Origin: Nocardioides sp.
Lineage (GTDB): Bacteria; Actinomycetota; Actinomycetes; Propionibacteriales; Nocardioidaceae
Reading direction: 5' to 3'
Assembly (NCBI RefSeq): GCF_029937575.1
Contig: NZ_JAPYPS010000005.1
Span: 39,363-103,362, forward strand
DNA: 64,000 nt
The notes under the pieces: model-generated
The model's database searches: none
Told to the model about the DNA's origin: nothing
Seen by the model: only the letters and a program-made list of their open reading frames with translations
Translations under genes and position numbers: made by a program
In this document: piece after piece, positions 44,398-52,562 of the stretch
Position numbering within the stretch: position 1 is the first letter of the stretch
Layout: the number at the start of each line of letters is the position of its first letter

Positions 44398-44805
44398 TCA
44401 GTCCTCGGCAGGCTCGGTGGGCGCGTCCTCCTGCGCCGCCTCGCACTCCTCGAGCCGCTCGGAGGCCTTCTCGACGCGCTTCTGCTGAGCCTTCTGGTTC
44501 TCCTTGGCGTCACTGCGCTTGTCCTTGGCCTTGGCGAGGTCGGCCTTGGCCGCACGCTTCTCAGCGCCCTTGTCGGCGTTCTTCTTCTCCTTCTTCGCCT
44601 TCTTGACCTTCTCCTTCTTGGCCTCGAAGACGGCGGTCAGGCGCTCGAGGGCATCCTCGGCCTTGTCGAGCTGCTTCTGCTCCTTCGAGCAGGCCTCCGG
44701 AGCGTTCGAACCGTCGTGGCCGTCCGCCATGGCAGGGGAGGCCAGCGCGCCGAGGGAGAGGGCGAGAGCGGCAGCGCCGCCGGCGACTCGGGTGGTGAGG
44801 TGCAT
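44398..44805 (-). CDS. Small secreted Lys/Ala/Glu-rich coiled-coil protein
   Basis: 135 residues. The N-terminal signal peptide ends near ASPAMA (about residue 27). The mature part (about 38-120) is one long charged helix with KKEKVKKAKKEKK-type runs, likely a coiled coil, flanked by two cysteines (ACSKEQ and EECEAA) that could form an intra- or intermolecular disulphide. No homologous function is recognised. Convergent with the sigma-factor gene. Confidence 0.75.
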   Translation of the reverse strand: MHLTTRVAGGAAALALSLGALASPAMADGHDGSNAPEACSKEQKQLDKAEDALERLTAVFEAKKEKVKKAKKEKKNADKGAEKRAAKADLAKAKDKRSDAKENQKAQQKRVEKASERLEECEAAQEDAPTEPAED

Positions 44806-44937
44806 GTCGACTCCTGATGAAGGGGTTCGACCCGCGGATCGGGTCTCGTGGCTGGTACCTGCCGCGAGACGGCGAGGGTGTTACATCGGAACGGGACGCG
44901 TGCCCACCCGTCCGACCTGCCCGGGCCGGCCTCGGGC

Positions 44938-45570
44938 TCAGCCGCGGGGCTGGGCCCGCAGCAGGTCGCTCGTCAGGAACAGCAGCACGTCGCGCAGCAG
45001 CTCGTGCGCCTGCGGTCGGGTCAAGGTCTCGCGGCGGGCCCACTCGTGCACGGTCGTCTTGGCCAGGCCGCCGTAGCAGCGCACCAGCGCCAGGGAGCGT
45101 TCGTCGGCGGGGTCCAGACCCACTAGCTCGAGCACGCGCTGGGCTGCGAGGTCGTCGGCGCGCCGGATGATCGCGGCGACCTCCTCGTCGTCGGCGACCC
45201 CCTCGGCGCCCAGGACGGTCAGGTACGACGCCACGCGTGGCTCCACCGAGTCGAGGAACCACCGCACGGCGACCTCGACCTTCTCCGCCATGCTGCCGGG
45301 CACCCGGGTCGGGAGGTCCTCCAACGTCGGGAGCAGCACCGAGCGGCGGACGACCTCGAGGTAGAGCCCGCGCTTGTCCCCGAAGTAGTGGTTGAGGAGT
45401 CCGCGCGCGATGCCCGCCTCTCGCGCGATCGCCACGGTCGAGACCCGGGAGTAGGGCTGGTGCTCGAAGAGCCGGGCGGCGGCGTCCAGGATCGACTCCC
45501 GGCGCTCGTCCGGGGGGAGGCGGCGCCGTACGACGGCGTCGGGTGGCCGGTCGTCGGCTGCCTGGCTCAT
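44938..45570 (-). CDS. TetR-family regulator (MpaB-linked)
   Basis: 210-residue TetR protein with a helix-turn-helix at about 22-66 (VSTVAIAREAGIARGLLNHYFG) and a ligand domain. It is divergent from the MpaB-family oxygenase gene; the 133-base region between them holds a perfect 13-bp palindrome, its likely operator. ATG 45570 gives the standard N-terminal length. Confidence 0.9.
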   Translation of the reverse strand: MSQAADDRPPDAVVRRRLPPDERRESILDAAARLFEHQPYSRVSTVAIAREAGIARGLLNHYFGDKRGLYLEVVRRSVLLPTLEDLPTRVPGSMAEKVEVAVRWFLDSVEPRVASYLTVLGAEGVADDEEVAAIIRRADDLAAQRVLELVGLDPADERSLALVRCYGGLAKTTVHEWARRETLTRPQAHELLRDVLLFLTSDLLRAQPRG

Positions 45571-45615
45571 GCCGGGCAGTGTCCCACGGAGGCGGGGGCG
45601 CCGGACCCTTCCGCG

Positions 45616-45644
45616 CCCTCTGTTGGCAAGGTGCCAACAGAGGG
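45616..45644. promoter_or_regulatory. Perfect 13-bp palindromic operator
   Basis: Arms CCCTCTGTTGGCA and TGCCAACAGAGGG separated by AGG, between divergent tetR and mpaB-like genes, 46 and 60 bases from the respective starts. GC-poor relative to surroundings. Almost certainly the TetR-binding site. Confidence 0.8.
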
Positions 45645-45703
45645 CTAGGCTGGCGGCCGCCGGTGCGGCTCCGCCCCGGTCTCCCCGGCGAGAGGACCCC
45701 CAC

Positions 45704-46570
45704 GTGACGGCGGACCCGCGGCCTTCCGGTGCGCCACGTCCGGCGCGCGACGTACCCGTGCCCGAGGGCTTCGACATGGGCGAGCACCTCTCCGGACTCG
45801 GAGCTGTGCTCGCCGGCCCGGCCAACGTGATCATGCAGCTCAGCTGGCCCGGCGTCGGGTATGGCGTGATGAACAGTCGCGTGCACGACGGGTCGGCGAT
45901 GCTGCACCCGGTCAAGCGAGCCCGGACGACGTTCGGCTACATCGCCGTGGCGATGCTCGGCACCGACGAGGAGCGCACGGCCTTCCGTCGAGCGGTCAAC
46001 GGCCAGCACGCGCAGGTCGTCTCCGGGCCCGACGAAGCGGTCGAGTACCGCGCGATGGACCCTCGGCTCCAGACCTGGGTCGCCGCCTGCCTCTACTACG
46101 GCACCCGCGACATCCTGGCCCGGCTCCACGGCCCGATGGACGAGGCCACCGCCGATGCCCTCTACGCGCACTGTGCCCGTTTCGGCACCACCCTGCAGAT
46201 GCCCGCCGAGGCCTGGCCGGAGACGCGCGCGGCGTTCGACGCCTACTGGGAGGCGTCGTTGGCCGAGGTGAGCATCGACCCGCCGGTGGCCGACTACCTC
46301 ATGCGCCTGACCACCCTGCAGAACCTCCCGCGACCGGCGCGCTGGGCGGGGTCGTTCAACGTCTTCGTCACCACCGGCTTCCTGCCGCCCCTGTTCCGTG
46401 AGCAGCTGGGCCTCCCCTGGAGCCCGGCCCAGCAGCGCCGCTTCGATCGGTTGGTGCGACGCCTCGGACGAGTGGAGCGTGCCTGCCCCCCGAGGGCCCG
46501 GACCCTCCCCTTCACGCTGCTGCTGGCCGACCTGCGACGCCGCATCCGCCGCGGCAAACCCCTCGTCTGA
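45704..46570 (+). CDS. MpaB/latex-clearing-like oxygenase (DUF2236)
   Basis: 288-residue DUF2236 protein, a family that includes MpaB and the b-type haem latex-clearing proteins. Landmarks are VIMQLSWPGVGYGVMNSRVHDG, the RARTTFGYIAVAMLG segment and GQHAQV. GTG 45704 has AGAGGA 7 bases upstream. It is followed 28 bases later by an acyl-CoA dehydrogenase gene on the same strand, so the two probably act on a common lipid or terpenoid substrate (inference). Confidence 0.85.
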   Translation: MTADPRPSGAPRPARDVPVPEGFDMGEHLSGLGAVLAGPANVIMQLSWPGVGYGVMNSRVHDGSAMLHPVKRARTTFGYIAVAMLGTDEERTAFRRAVNGQHAQVVSGPDEAVEYRAMDPRLQTWVAACLYYGTRDILARLHGPMDEATADALYAHCARFGTTLQMPAEAWPETRAAFDAYWEASLAEVSIDPPVADYLMRLTTLQNLPRPARWAGSFNVFVTTGFLPPLFREQLGLPWSPAQQRRFDRLVRRLGRVERACPPRARTLPFTLLLADLRRRIRRGKPLV

Positions 46571-46598
46571 CCCGCACTGCTGAAAGAGGACTACCCCG

Positions 46599-47786
46599 AT
46601 GGACTTCGACCTGCCCGACACCGCACTGGCCGTCCGCGACGGCGTCGCCGCGGTCGCGGCGAAGTACGACCACGCCTACTGGTCGCGCTGCGAGGACGAG
46701 CACGCCTTCCCGATCGAGGCGTGGCGCGACCTCGCCGCGGGTGGGTGGATCGGACTCACCGTCCCCGAGGAGTACGGCGGGGGAGGCGCCGGCATGCTCG
46801 AGCTCGCCGTGGCCTGCGAGACCCTGGCCGCGTCCGGTGGGACGGCGGGAGTGTTCCTCTACATCCTCACGCCCGGCTTCGGAGCGATGACCCTGGCCCG
46901 CCACGGGACCGAGGAGCAGAAGCGGTCGATCCTGCCGGGCGTCGCCACCGGCGACACCCAGTTCGCGCTCGGGCTCACCGAGCCCGACGCCGGCTCGAAC
47001 GCCCTCGCCATCCGGACCAGCTCCCGGCGCGACGGAGACGAGCTGGTCATCAGGGGGCAGAAGATCTGGATCTCCGGTCTGGAGAACGCCGACTGGATGA
47101 TCGTCGTCACGCGCAGCACCTCCGAGGCCGACGCCAAGGAGCAGGGACGACGCACCCACGGCTTCACGCTGGCACTGGTCGATGTGAAGGAGGCTGTGGC
47201 GCAGGGCACGCTCACCTACACGCCGATCCCCAAGATGGGCTCCAACACGGTCACCTCGAGCCAGGTATTCCTCGACGACGTGCGGGTGCCGGTCACCCGC
47301 GTCATCGGCGACATCGACGGCGGCTTCCCGGTCCTGTGGGACGTGCTCAACCCGGAGCGGATCCTCGCCGCCGCCGGCGGCGTCGGGGGAGCCGAGGCGG
47401 CACTGGCCGTGGCCGCCGACTACGCCCGCGAGCGGGAGGTCTTCGGTCGCCCGATCGGCTCCAACCAGGCCATCCAGTTCCCGCTGGCCCAGCTGAAGGC
47501 CAAGACCGAGCTGGCACGTCTGATGACCTACAAGGCGGCCTGGCTCTTCGACCAGGGCCGACCGTGCGGCAACGAGACCAACGTCGCCAAGCTGACCGCC
47601 GCCCAGGTGGCGTGGGAGAGCGCCAACCAGGCCTTCCAGACCTTCGGGGGCATGGCCTACTCCAAGGAGTACCCCGTCGAGCGGCTCTTCCGCGATGCCC
47701 GGATCGGCAAGAACATCCCGGTCGCCGAGGAGCTGATCCTGGCCCACATCGGCACCCAGATGCTCGGCCTGCCGCGCAGCTACTGA
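46599..47786 (+). CDS. Acyl-CoA dehydrogenase
   Basis: 395-residue acyl-CoA dehydrogenase with ALGLTEPDAGSNA, GQKIWISG, GGVGGAEAALAVAADYARER and a C-terminal GKNIPVAEELILAHIG. The canonical Y-E-G motif is absent at the C-terminus, and the ADGP motif is absent too, so it belongs to another FadE subgroup. AAAGAGGA precedes the ATG. Second gene of the TetR-controlled MpaB operon. Confidence 0.9.
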   Translation: MDFDLPDTALAVRDGVAAVAAKYDHAYWSRCEDEHAFPIEAWRDLAAGGWIGLTVPEEYGGGGAGMLELAVACETLAASGGTAGVFLYILTPGFGAMTLARHGTEEQKRSILPGVATGDTQFALGLTEPDAGSNALAIRTSSRRDGDELVIRGQKIWISGLENADWMIVVTRSTSEADAKEQGRRTHGFTLALVDVKEAVAQGTLTYTPIPKMGSNTVTSSQVFLDDVRVPVTRVIGDIDGGFPVLWDVLNPERILAAAGGVGGAEAALAVAADYAREREVFGRPIGSNQAIQFPLAQLKAKTELARLMTYKAAWLFDQGRPCGNETNVAKLTAAQVAWESANQAFQTFGGMAYSKEYPVERLFRDARIGKNIPVAEELILAHIGTQMLGLPRSY

Positions 47787-47985
47787 CAGCTGTCGGCGCC
47801 CGGCCCCTGGCCGTCCACCGTGCCCTCGTGCCGGCCCGACTGCAGTCGGTTGTACGCGAAGGCAAGGACCTCACGGCGCGACACGTCGGGAAACACCCCC
47901 GGCGGCTTCGAGGCCACGACCGAGGTGCGTACCCATGTGGAGATTGGGTACCGAATCCTTCCACGACCGAACGGAGGGATGACTC
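47787..47985. other. Intergenic region with palindromes upstream of DUF2243 gene
   Basis: 199 bases. It holds a perfect 14-bp palindrome CCGACTGCAGTCGG (47836-47849) and a GTACCCA-N9-TGGGTAC repeat (47929-47951) that overlaps a near-perfect 16-bp dyad GATTGGGTACCGAATC (47942-47957). The latter lies about 30 bases before the DUF2243 start and looks like an operator. Confidence 0.5.
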
Positions 47986-48555
47986 ATGTCCGCAGGCGCG
48001 CGATCAGAAGTCTCGACGGCGGCTGCCACCACGCCTCGGAGCCTGACAACCCCGGGAATCGTGTTGGGCGTCGGCCTGGGCGGGTTCGTCGATGGGATCC
48101 TGCTGCATCAGTTGCTGCAGTGGCACCACATGCTGACCTCGACCGACAGCGACAACATCGGCATCCGCTACTACCCCGACACCACGGTGCACGGTCTGGA
48201 GATCAACACGGTGTGGGACGGCGTGTTCCACACCTTCACCTGGGTCATGGTGCTGCTCGGTCTCGCGCTGCTGTACTCGCGCGTCCAGCAGTCGCGAGGA
48301 CGGGTCTGGACGTCTCGAGCACTGTGGGGCTGGGTCCTCGTCGGATGGGGAGTCTTCAACCTGGTCGAAGGAGTCGTCGACCATCACATCCTCGGCATTC
48401 ACCACGTGCGCAGCGGCGACAACCAAATCTCGTGGGACCTGGGGTTCCTCGCTCTCGGGGCGTTGCTCGTGATGGGTGGCTGGCTGCTGCAGCGTGGCGC
48501 CACCTTCAAGGACACGGCGTCGGCTTCGGTGGGCTCGAGCCGCACCCGCTCGTGA
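47986..48555 (+). CDS. DUF2243 integral membrane protein
   Basis: 189-residue protein of the DUF2243 family with four predicted membrane helices (for example about 23-40, 76-98, 107-130, 145-165) and family motifs GFVDGILLHQLLQWHHM and NLVEGVVDHHILGIHHVR, rich in His. Function unknown; the repeated membrane-proximal His pairs suggest metal or haem binding. CGGAGGG precedes the ATG. It is 16 bases from the ctaG-like gene. Confidence 0.85.
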   Translation: MSAGARSEVSTAAATTPRSLTTPGIVLGVGLGGFVDGILLHQLLQWHHMLTSTDSDNIGIRYYPDTTVHGLEINTVWDGVFHTFTWVMVLLGLALLYSRVQQSRGRVWTSRALWGWVLVGWGVFNLVEGVVDHHILGIHHVRSGDNQISWDLGFLALGALLVMGGWLLQRGATFKDTASASVGSSRTRS

Positions 48556-48571
48556 GGGGCGTTGAGCTGTA

Positions 48572-49474
48572 TTGATCTCCGCGACGTCTGGCCTTGACCT
48601 CACGCACGGCGGCCACCAGGCCGACTCCGCGATGTGGACCGTCCTGGCGAGCTTCCTCAGCGGTTGGTTGCCGCTGCTGGCCGTGTCCGGTGTGGCTGTC
48701 GTCTATCTGCGACTGGCCGTCAAGGAGCGAGGCCGCCGTGGATGGCCGATGTCTCGGGTGATCATGTTCCTGATGGGGTCGGCCCTGCTCATCGTGGCGT
48801 TGGGACCGGGTCTCGACGACTACGCTGACGTCAACTTCGGTGGCCACATGGCGCAGCACCTGCTGCTGGCCATGATTGCTCCACTGATGCTGGTGCTCGC
48901 TGCGCCGGTCACGCTCCTGCTGCGCCAGCTACCGCACCGCCAGGCACGCCGACTGGGACGACTGCTGCACACGCGGACAGCTCGCGTGCTCTCACATCCC
49001 GTCGTCGGGCTGGTGCTGACCAGTGGCGGCCTGATCGTGCTCTACTTCACCCCGCTGTACACGCTCAGCGCCCGCAACGACGTCGTGCACGTCGCTGTCC
49101 ACCTCCACATCGTCGCCTCGGGACTGTTGTTCACCTGGGCGATCGCGGGGCCAGACCCGGCGCCGGATCGCGCGTCGGTGCGGCTCAGATTGGTGGTGCT
49201 CGGGGTGTCGATCGCGATCCACTCGGTGGTCGCACAGCTGATCTTCGCCGGTCTGCTGGTCCAGGTGCGCGAGCCGATCACCGAGATGCAGGCGGCAGGA
49301 AGCCTCATGTACTTCGGAGGTGACATCGCCGAGCTGCTGCTCGCCGTCGCCCTCCTGGTGACCTGGCGACCAGCGCGACCGGCGTCCCGCCCGACTGCTA
49401 GCACAGCACAGCCACCGACCGGCGGGGTCCTCCAACCAACGGCCGCGGCACCCCGAGCCAGCGCTGCCGACTAG
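48572..49474 (+). CDS. ctaG: Cytochrome c oxidase assembly factor, CtaG family
   Basis: 300-residue polytopic protein of the caa3-type CtaG family, with a His-rich start (LTHGGHQ), six or seven membrane segments and motifs FGGHMAQHLLLAMIAPLMLVL and VHVAVHLHIVASGLLFTWAI. It assists assembly of cytochrome oxidase, probably copper delivery. TTG 48572 retains the His-rich N-terminus; ATG 48632 is an alternative that would remove it. Together with DUF2243 it forms a small operon. Confidence 0.83.
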   Translation: MISATSGLDLTHGGHQADSAMWTVLASFLSGWLPLLAVSGVAVVYLRLAVKERGRRGWPMSRVIMFLMGSALLIVALGPGLDDYADVNFGGHMAQHLLLAMIAPLMLVLAAPVTLLLRQLPHRQARRLGRLLHTRTARVLSHPVVGLVLTSGGLIVLYFTPLYTLSARNDVVHVAVHLHIVASGLLFTWAIAGPDPAPDRASVRLRLVVLGVSIAIHSVVAQLIFAGLLVQVREPITEMQAAGSLMYFGGDIAELLLAVALLVTWRPARPASRPTASTAQPPTGGVLQPTAAAPRASAAD

Positions 49475-49543
49475 CCGCACCTCCAGCAGTGCACCGGTTG
49501 GGAGGCGTTCGTCAGCTTGCCAGCAGAGTGCTCCAGGGCCGGC

Positions 49544-49572
49544 GCGTCGAGTGACGATCGGTGCATCGACGC
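49544..49572. terminator. Weak hairpin between convergent genes
   Basis: Seven-base arms GCGTCGA/TCGACGC with a 15-base loop in the 107-base gap between ctaG and the LLM oxygenase gene. A possible shared terminator. Confidence 0.3.
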
Positions 49573-49581
49573 CAGCCCAGC

Positions 49582-50601
49582 TCAGCGCCAGCCGAGCGCC
49601 GGAGCGATGTCGCGCACGATCGTCTTGAGCACGTGCGCGCAGTAGTCGACGCCCAACTGGTTGGGGATCGTGAGCAGCAGCGTGTCCGCGGCGGCGATCG
49701 CCTCGTCCTCGGCGAGCTCGGCGATCAGCTGCTCCGGCTCGGCGGCGTACGTCTTGCCGAAGCGGGCCTTGCCGCCGTCGATCATCCCGACCTGGTCGCT
49801 GCTCCCTCCCTGAGCGCCGAAGTAGGCGCGATCGAGGTCGCTGACGATCGGGAAGATGCTGCGGCTGACCGAGGTGCGTGGCTTGCGCGCGTGTCCGGCG
49901 TCGACCCACGCCTTGTGGAAGAGCTCGATCTGCTCGGCCTGCAGCTGGTGGAAGGGCACGCCGGTGTCCTCGGTCAGCAGCGTGGAGCTCATCAGGTTCA
50001 TCCCCTGCCGGGCGGTCCACTCGGCGGTGGCGCGGGTGCCGGCGCCCCACCAGATCCGGTCGCGCAGACCGGGCGAGTGCGGCTCGACGCGCAGCAGCCC
50101 GGGCGGGTTGGGGAACATCGGCCGGGGGTTGGGCTCGGCGAAGCCCTCGCCCTCCAGCACCTTCAGGAAGGTCGCGGTGTGCTCACGGGCGAGGTCGGCA
50201 TGGTCCTGTCCCTCTCGCGGCGTGTGACCGAAGTAGCGGTAGCCGTCGATCACCTGCTCCGGTGATCCCCGGCTGATCCCGAGCTGGAGCCGCTCGCCGG
50301 AGATCAGGTCGGCCGAGCCGGCGTCCTCGGCCATGTAGAGCGGGTTCTCGTAGCGCATGTCGATCACGCCGGTCCCGATCTCGATCCGGCTGGTGCGCGC
50401 GCCCACCGCGGCGAGCAGCGGGAACGGCGAGGCGAGCTGGTTGGCGAAGTGGTGCACGCGGAAGTAGGCGCCGTCCGCGCCGACCTCCTCGGCCGCGACG
50501 GCGAGGTCGATCGACTGCAGCAGCACGTCGGAGGCCGAGCGGGTCCCCGACTGCGGGTGGTCGGTCCAGTGGCCGAAGGACAGGAAGCCGATCTTCTTCA
50601 T
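49582..50601 (-). CDS. LLM-class flavin-dependent oxidoreductase
   Basis: 339-residue luciferase-like TIM-barrel enzyme starting MKKIGFLSFGHW, with YFRVHHFA, EIGTGVIDMRYENPLYMAEDA and LQLGISRGSPEQVIDGY. It resembles the FMN-dependent alkanal/monooxygenase branch rather than the F420 branch. Substrate unknown. Divergent from the iron-controlled DUF2470 gene. Confidence 0.87.
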   Translation of the reverse strand: MKKIGFLSFGHWTDHPQSGTRSASDVLLQSIDLAVAAEEVGADGAYFRVHHFANQLASPFPLLAAVGARTSRIEIGTGVIDMRYENPLYMAEDAGSADLISGERLQLGISRGSPEQVIDGYRYFGHTPREGQDHADLAREHTATFLKVLEGEGFAEPNPRPMFPNPPGLLRVEPHSPGLRDRIWWGAGTRATAEWTARQGMNLMSSTLLTEDTGVPFHQLQAEQIELFHKAWVDAGHARKPRTSVSRSIFPIVSDLDRAYFGAQGGSSDQVGMIDGGKARFGKTYAAEPEQLIAELAEDEAIAAADTLLLTIPNQLGVDYCAHVLKTIVRDIAPALGWR

Positions 50602-50678
50602 GGTGGTCCCAACGCTAGTTGAAGTTTGGATCTTCCCGGGATCCTCGGACATCGTGCCGGAGGTCATCCGGTTGGCTG

Positions 50679-50697
50679 TAAGGTAAGGCTTACCTAG
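50679..50697 (+). promoter_or_regulatory. DtxR/IdeR iron box 1
   Basis: TAAGGTAAGGCTTACCTAG, a 19-bp dyad matching the actinobacterial iron-box consensus, 18 bases upstream of the DUF2470 start codon and between it and the divergent LLM gene. Predicts repression by iron-loaded DtxR/IdeR. Confidence 0.85.
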
Positions 50698-50715
50698 ACG
50701 CGACCGGAGGAACCA

Positions 50716-51384
50716 ATGCCCGTCATCACCACGCCGTACGCCGCCGTCCAGGCGCGCGAGGTGCTGGTCGACGCCCGCCACGCCGCGGTGCGCACGGGCA
50801 GCGCGAGCTGCGGCTCCACGCGGTCGGTCGTCGACCTCCACGACGCCGGCGACGGGCTCCCGCGCCTGGTGGTCGACGCGACCTCGACTGCGGTCCCGGG
50901 CCTCGCGGCCTGCCGGGTGGCGGCCGTGACGGTCGTCGATTCGCGGTCGCGCCTGCGGGTGCGGATCGTGGCGTCCTACCGGATGGGCCGCCCGGACGAG
51001 ACCGGACGCCGTCACTACGACCCCACCATCCTCTCGGTGCGCCTCGACGGCCCCGAGGGCACGGTCACGGTGCCGGTCGACGAGTTCCTCCGGGCCGAGA
51101 CCGACCCCCGACGCGTGCGACGTCGCGAGGTTGTCGCCCACCTCGAGCGGGAGCACCGCGAGGACCTGCTCGCGCTCGCGCGAGCCGGCTGCGACAGCGT
51201 CGAGCTCGTGCAGCTGACGCTGGAGGGGGAGGCCGAGGTGGTGGCCCACACCCTGGGGAGCGAAGGGGCCGGTTGGTTCCCGATCGACCTCACCGACGGC
51301 CCGGGCGTCGCCGGAGCCCTGATGCTGGCCGCCGTCTGCCGATGCGACTTCGTCGGTGTGACCGCCGTCGCTGACGGTCGCTGA
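50716..51384 (+). CDS. DUF2470-domain protein under an iron box
   Basis: 222-residue protein. The N-terminal part (about 1-130) looks like a split-barrel domain, and the C-terminal part (about 138-215; REVVAHLEREHREDLLALAR) is the DUF2470 domain found in HugZ-like haem-degrading and flavin-binding proteins. CGGAGGAA precedes the ATG. The upstream iron box ties it to iron starvation; a role in haem or siderophore iron release is inferred from family and regulation, not shown. Confidence 0.8.
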   Translation: MPVITTPYAAVQAREVLVDARHAAVRTGSASCGSTRSVVDLHDAGDGLPRLVVDATSTAVPGLAACRVAAVTVVDSRSRLRVRIVASYRMGRPDETGRRHYDPTILSVRLDGPEGTVTVPVDEFLRAETDPRRVRRREVVAHLEREHREDLLALARAGCDSVELVQLTLEGEAEVVAHTLGSEGAGWFPIDLTDGPGVAGALMLAAVCRCDFVGVTAVADGR

Positions 51385-51397
51385 GGCGAGCCTTTCC

Positions 51398-51418
51398 TTT
51401 CTGGAATCCTTCCAGAAA
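51398..51418. promoter_or_regulatory. 9-bp inverted repeat upstream of dps
   Basis: TTTCTGGAA and TTCCAGAAA separated by TCC, 19 bases before the dps start and after the DUF2470 stop. Low GC content argues for an operator rather than a terminator; the regulator is unknown. Confidence 0.5.
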
Positions 51419-51436
51419 AGGTGTCACGGTGGGTCC

Positions 51437-51964
51437 ATGACCACGACACAGAACTCCGCTGAGACCCACGTCGCCCACCCGCCGTTCCGTGCGTCCGAGA
51501 CGCTCGGCGCCCACCTGCAGCAGCTGCTGGTCGACCTGACCGACCTGCACCTCCAGGGCAAGCAGGCCCACTGGAACGTCGTCGGCAAGAACTTCCGCGA
51601 CCTGCACCTGCAGCTCGACGAGGTGGTCGACGACGCCCGCAACTTCGGCGACGACATCGCCGAGCGGATGCGCGCGCTGTACGTCGTACCCGACGCCCGC
51701 GCCGCGACCATCGCCGAGCAGACCAGCCTCGCCGCCTTCCCCGCGACCGAGGTCGACACCGCCGACACGGTCGACCTGATCACGGCCGCCATCTATGCCG
51801 TGGCCGGCACCGCGCGCCGGATCCACGACGACGTCGACGCCGAGGACCCGACCACCGCCGACATCCTGCACGGCATCCTCGAGCGCCTCGAGCAGCTCGC
51901 CTGGATGATCGACTCCGAGAACCGGGTCGCCAACAGCTCCAAGCCGGCCTCGATCACGGTCTGA
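51437..51964 (+). CDS. dps: Dps-family ferritin-like DNA-protection protein
   Basis: 175-residue Dps/ferritin-like protein with the ferroxidase-site signature QAHWNVVGKNFRDLHLQLDE (His and Asp/Glu ligands across the dimer). It oxidises and stores iron and protects DNA from peroxide. The start ATG lies 52 bases after DUF2470, with a palindrome between. Convergent with the phosphopantetheinyl transferase, placing iron storage beside iron uptake. Confidence 0.92.
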   Translation: MTTTQNSAETHVAHPPFRASETLGAHLQQLLVDLTDLHLQGKQAHWNVVGKNFRDLHLQLDEVVDDARNFGDDIAERMRALYVVPDARAATIAEQTSLAAFPATEVDTADTVDLITAAIYAVAGTARRIHDDVDAEDPTTADILHGILERLEQLAWMIDSENRVANSSKPASITV

Positions 51965-51971
51965 GGCCGGC

Positions 51972-52562
51972 TCACGGCGCCTGGTTCGGCACGACCCAGG
52001 TGCCGACGTACGGCGGCTCGGCCCACGCTCGCACGCCGAGCCTGTGCTCGGCGTCGAGCACGTCCAGCGACCCCACCGTCTCGAGGCTGCCGGCGCCGGC
52101 CTTCACCAGTGCCTCCTTGCGCACCCAGAGCGTGGTGAAGGCCAACGCGGGGTCGGCCTCAGCCCGCACCCAGGACGCCTCCCGCTCCGTCAGGACGGCG
52201 CTCGGCACCGGACCTCGGTGCACCGACTCGACGTCGATCCCGCACGACGACCGAGCGGCGATCGCCGCCACGCACCCGCGGGTGTGGCTGAGGCTCACGT
52301 GCACCTCCGGGTGGCCGACGATCGTGGGTCGGCCGTGGCCCACCCGGCCGCACGTCGCGCAGCTCTGAGCGACCACGAGGCCGTGCCCCGCCACCCCCAG
52401 CAGCTCCCCAGCGCACTCACGCACGAGCAGGTGCGCCGCCGTGAACGACGCCCGGTCCTCGGCCGACCGCAACCGCGCGCGGCGGGTCAGCTCGACGGCC
52501 GTGAGCCCTGCCTCGGCGTCGGTGGCGCCGACTCGTTCGAACCGGACGACGGCGTCGCTCAC
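51972..52562 (-). CDS. 4'-phosphopantetheinyl transferase (Sfp/EntD role)
   Basis: 196-residue Sfp-type enzyme with CATCGRVGHGRP (68-79), GIDVE (108-112, metal-binding Asp110 and Glu112) and WVRKEALVKAGAG (146-158). It attaches the pantetheine arm from CoA to the carrier domains of EntB and the NRPS. GTG 52562 overlaps the NRPS stop by four bases (GTGA), so it is the last gene of the siderophore operon. Confidence 0.93.
   Translation of the reverse strand: MSDAVVRFERVGATDAEAGLTAVELTRRARLRSAEDRASFTAAHLLVRECAGELLGVAGHGLVVAQSCATCGRVGHGRPTIVGHPEVHVSLSHTRGCVAAIAARSSCGIDVESVHRGPVPSAVLTEREASWVRAEADPALAFTTLWVRKEALVKAGAGSLETVGSLDVLDAEHRLGVRAWAEPPYVGTWVVPNQAP

Noticed and set aside
47836..47849. 14-bp palindrome CCGACTGCAGTCGG as an operator
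   Set aside because: Far from the next start codon, close to the preceding stop, and without a second copy; a chance or terminator-related dyad is as likely.
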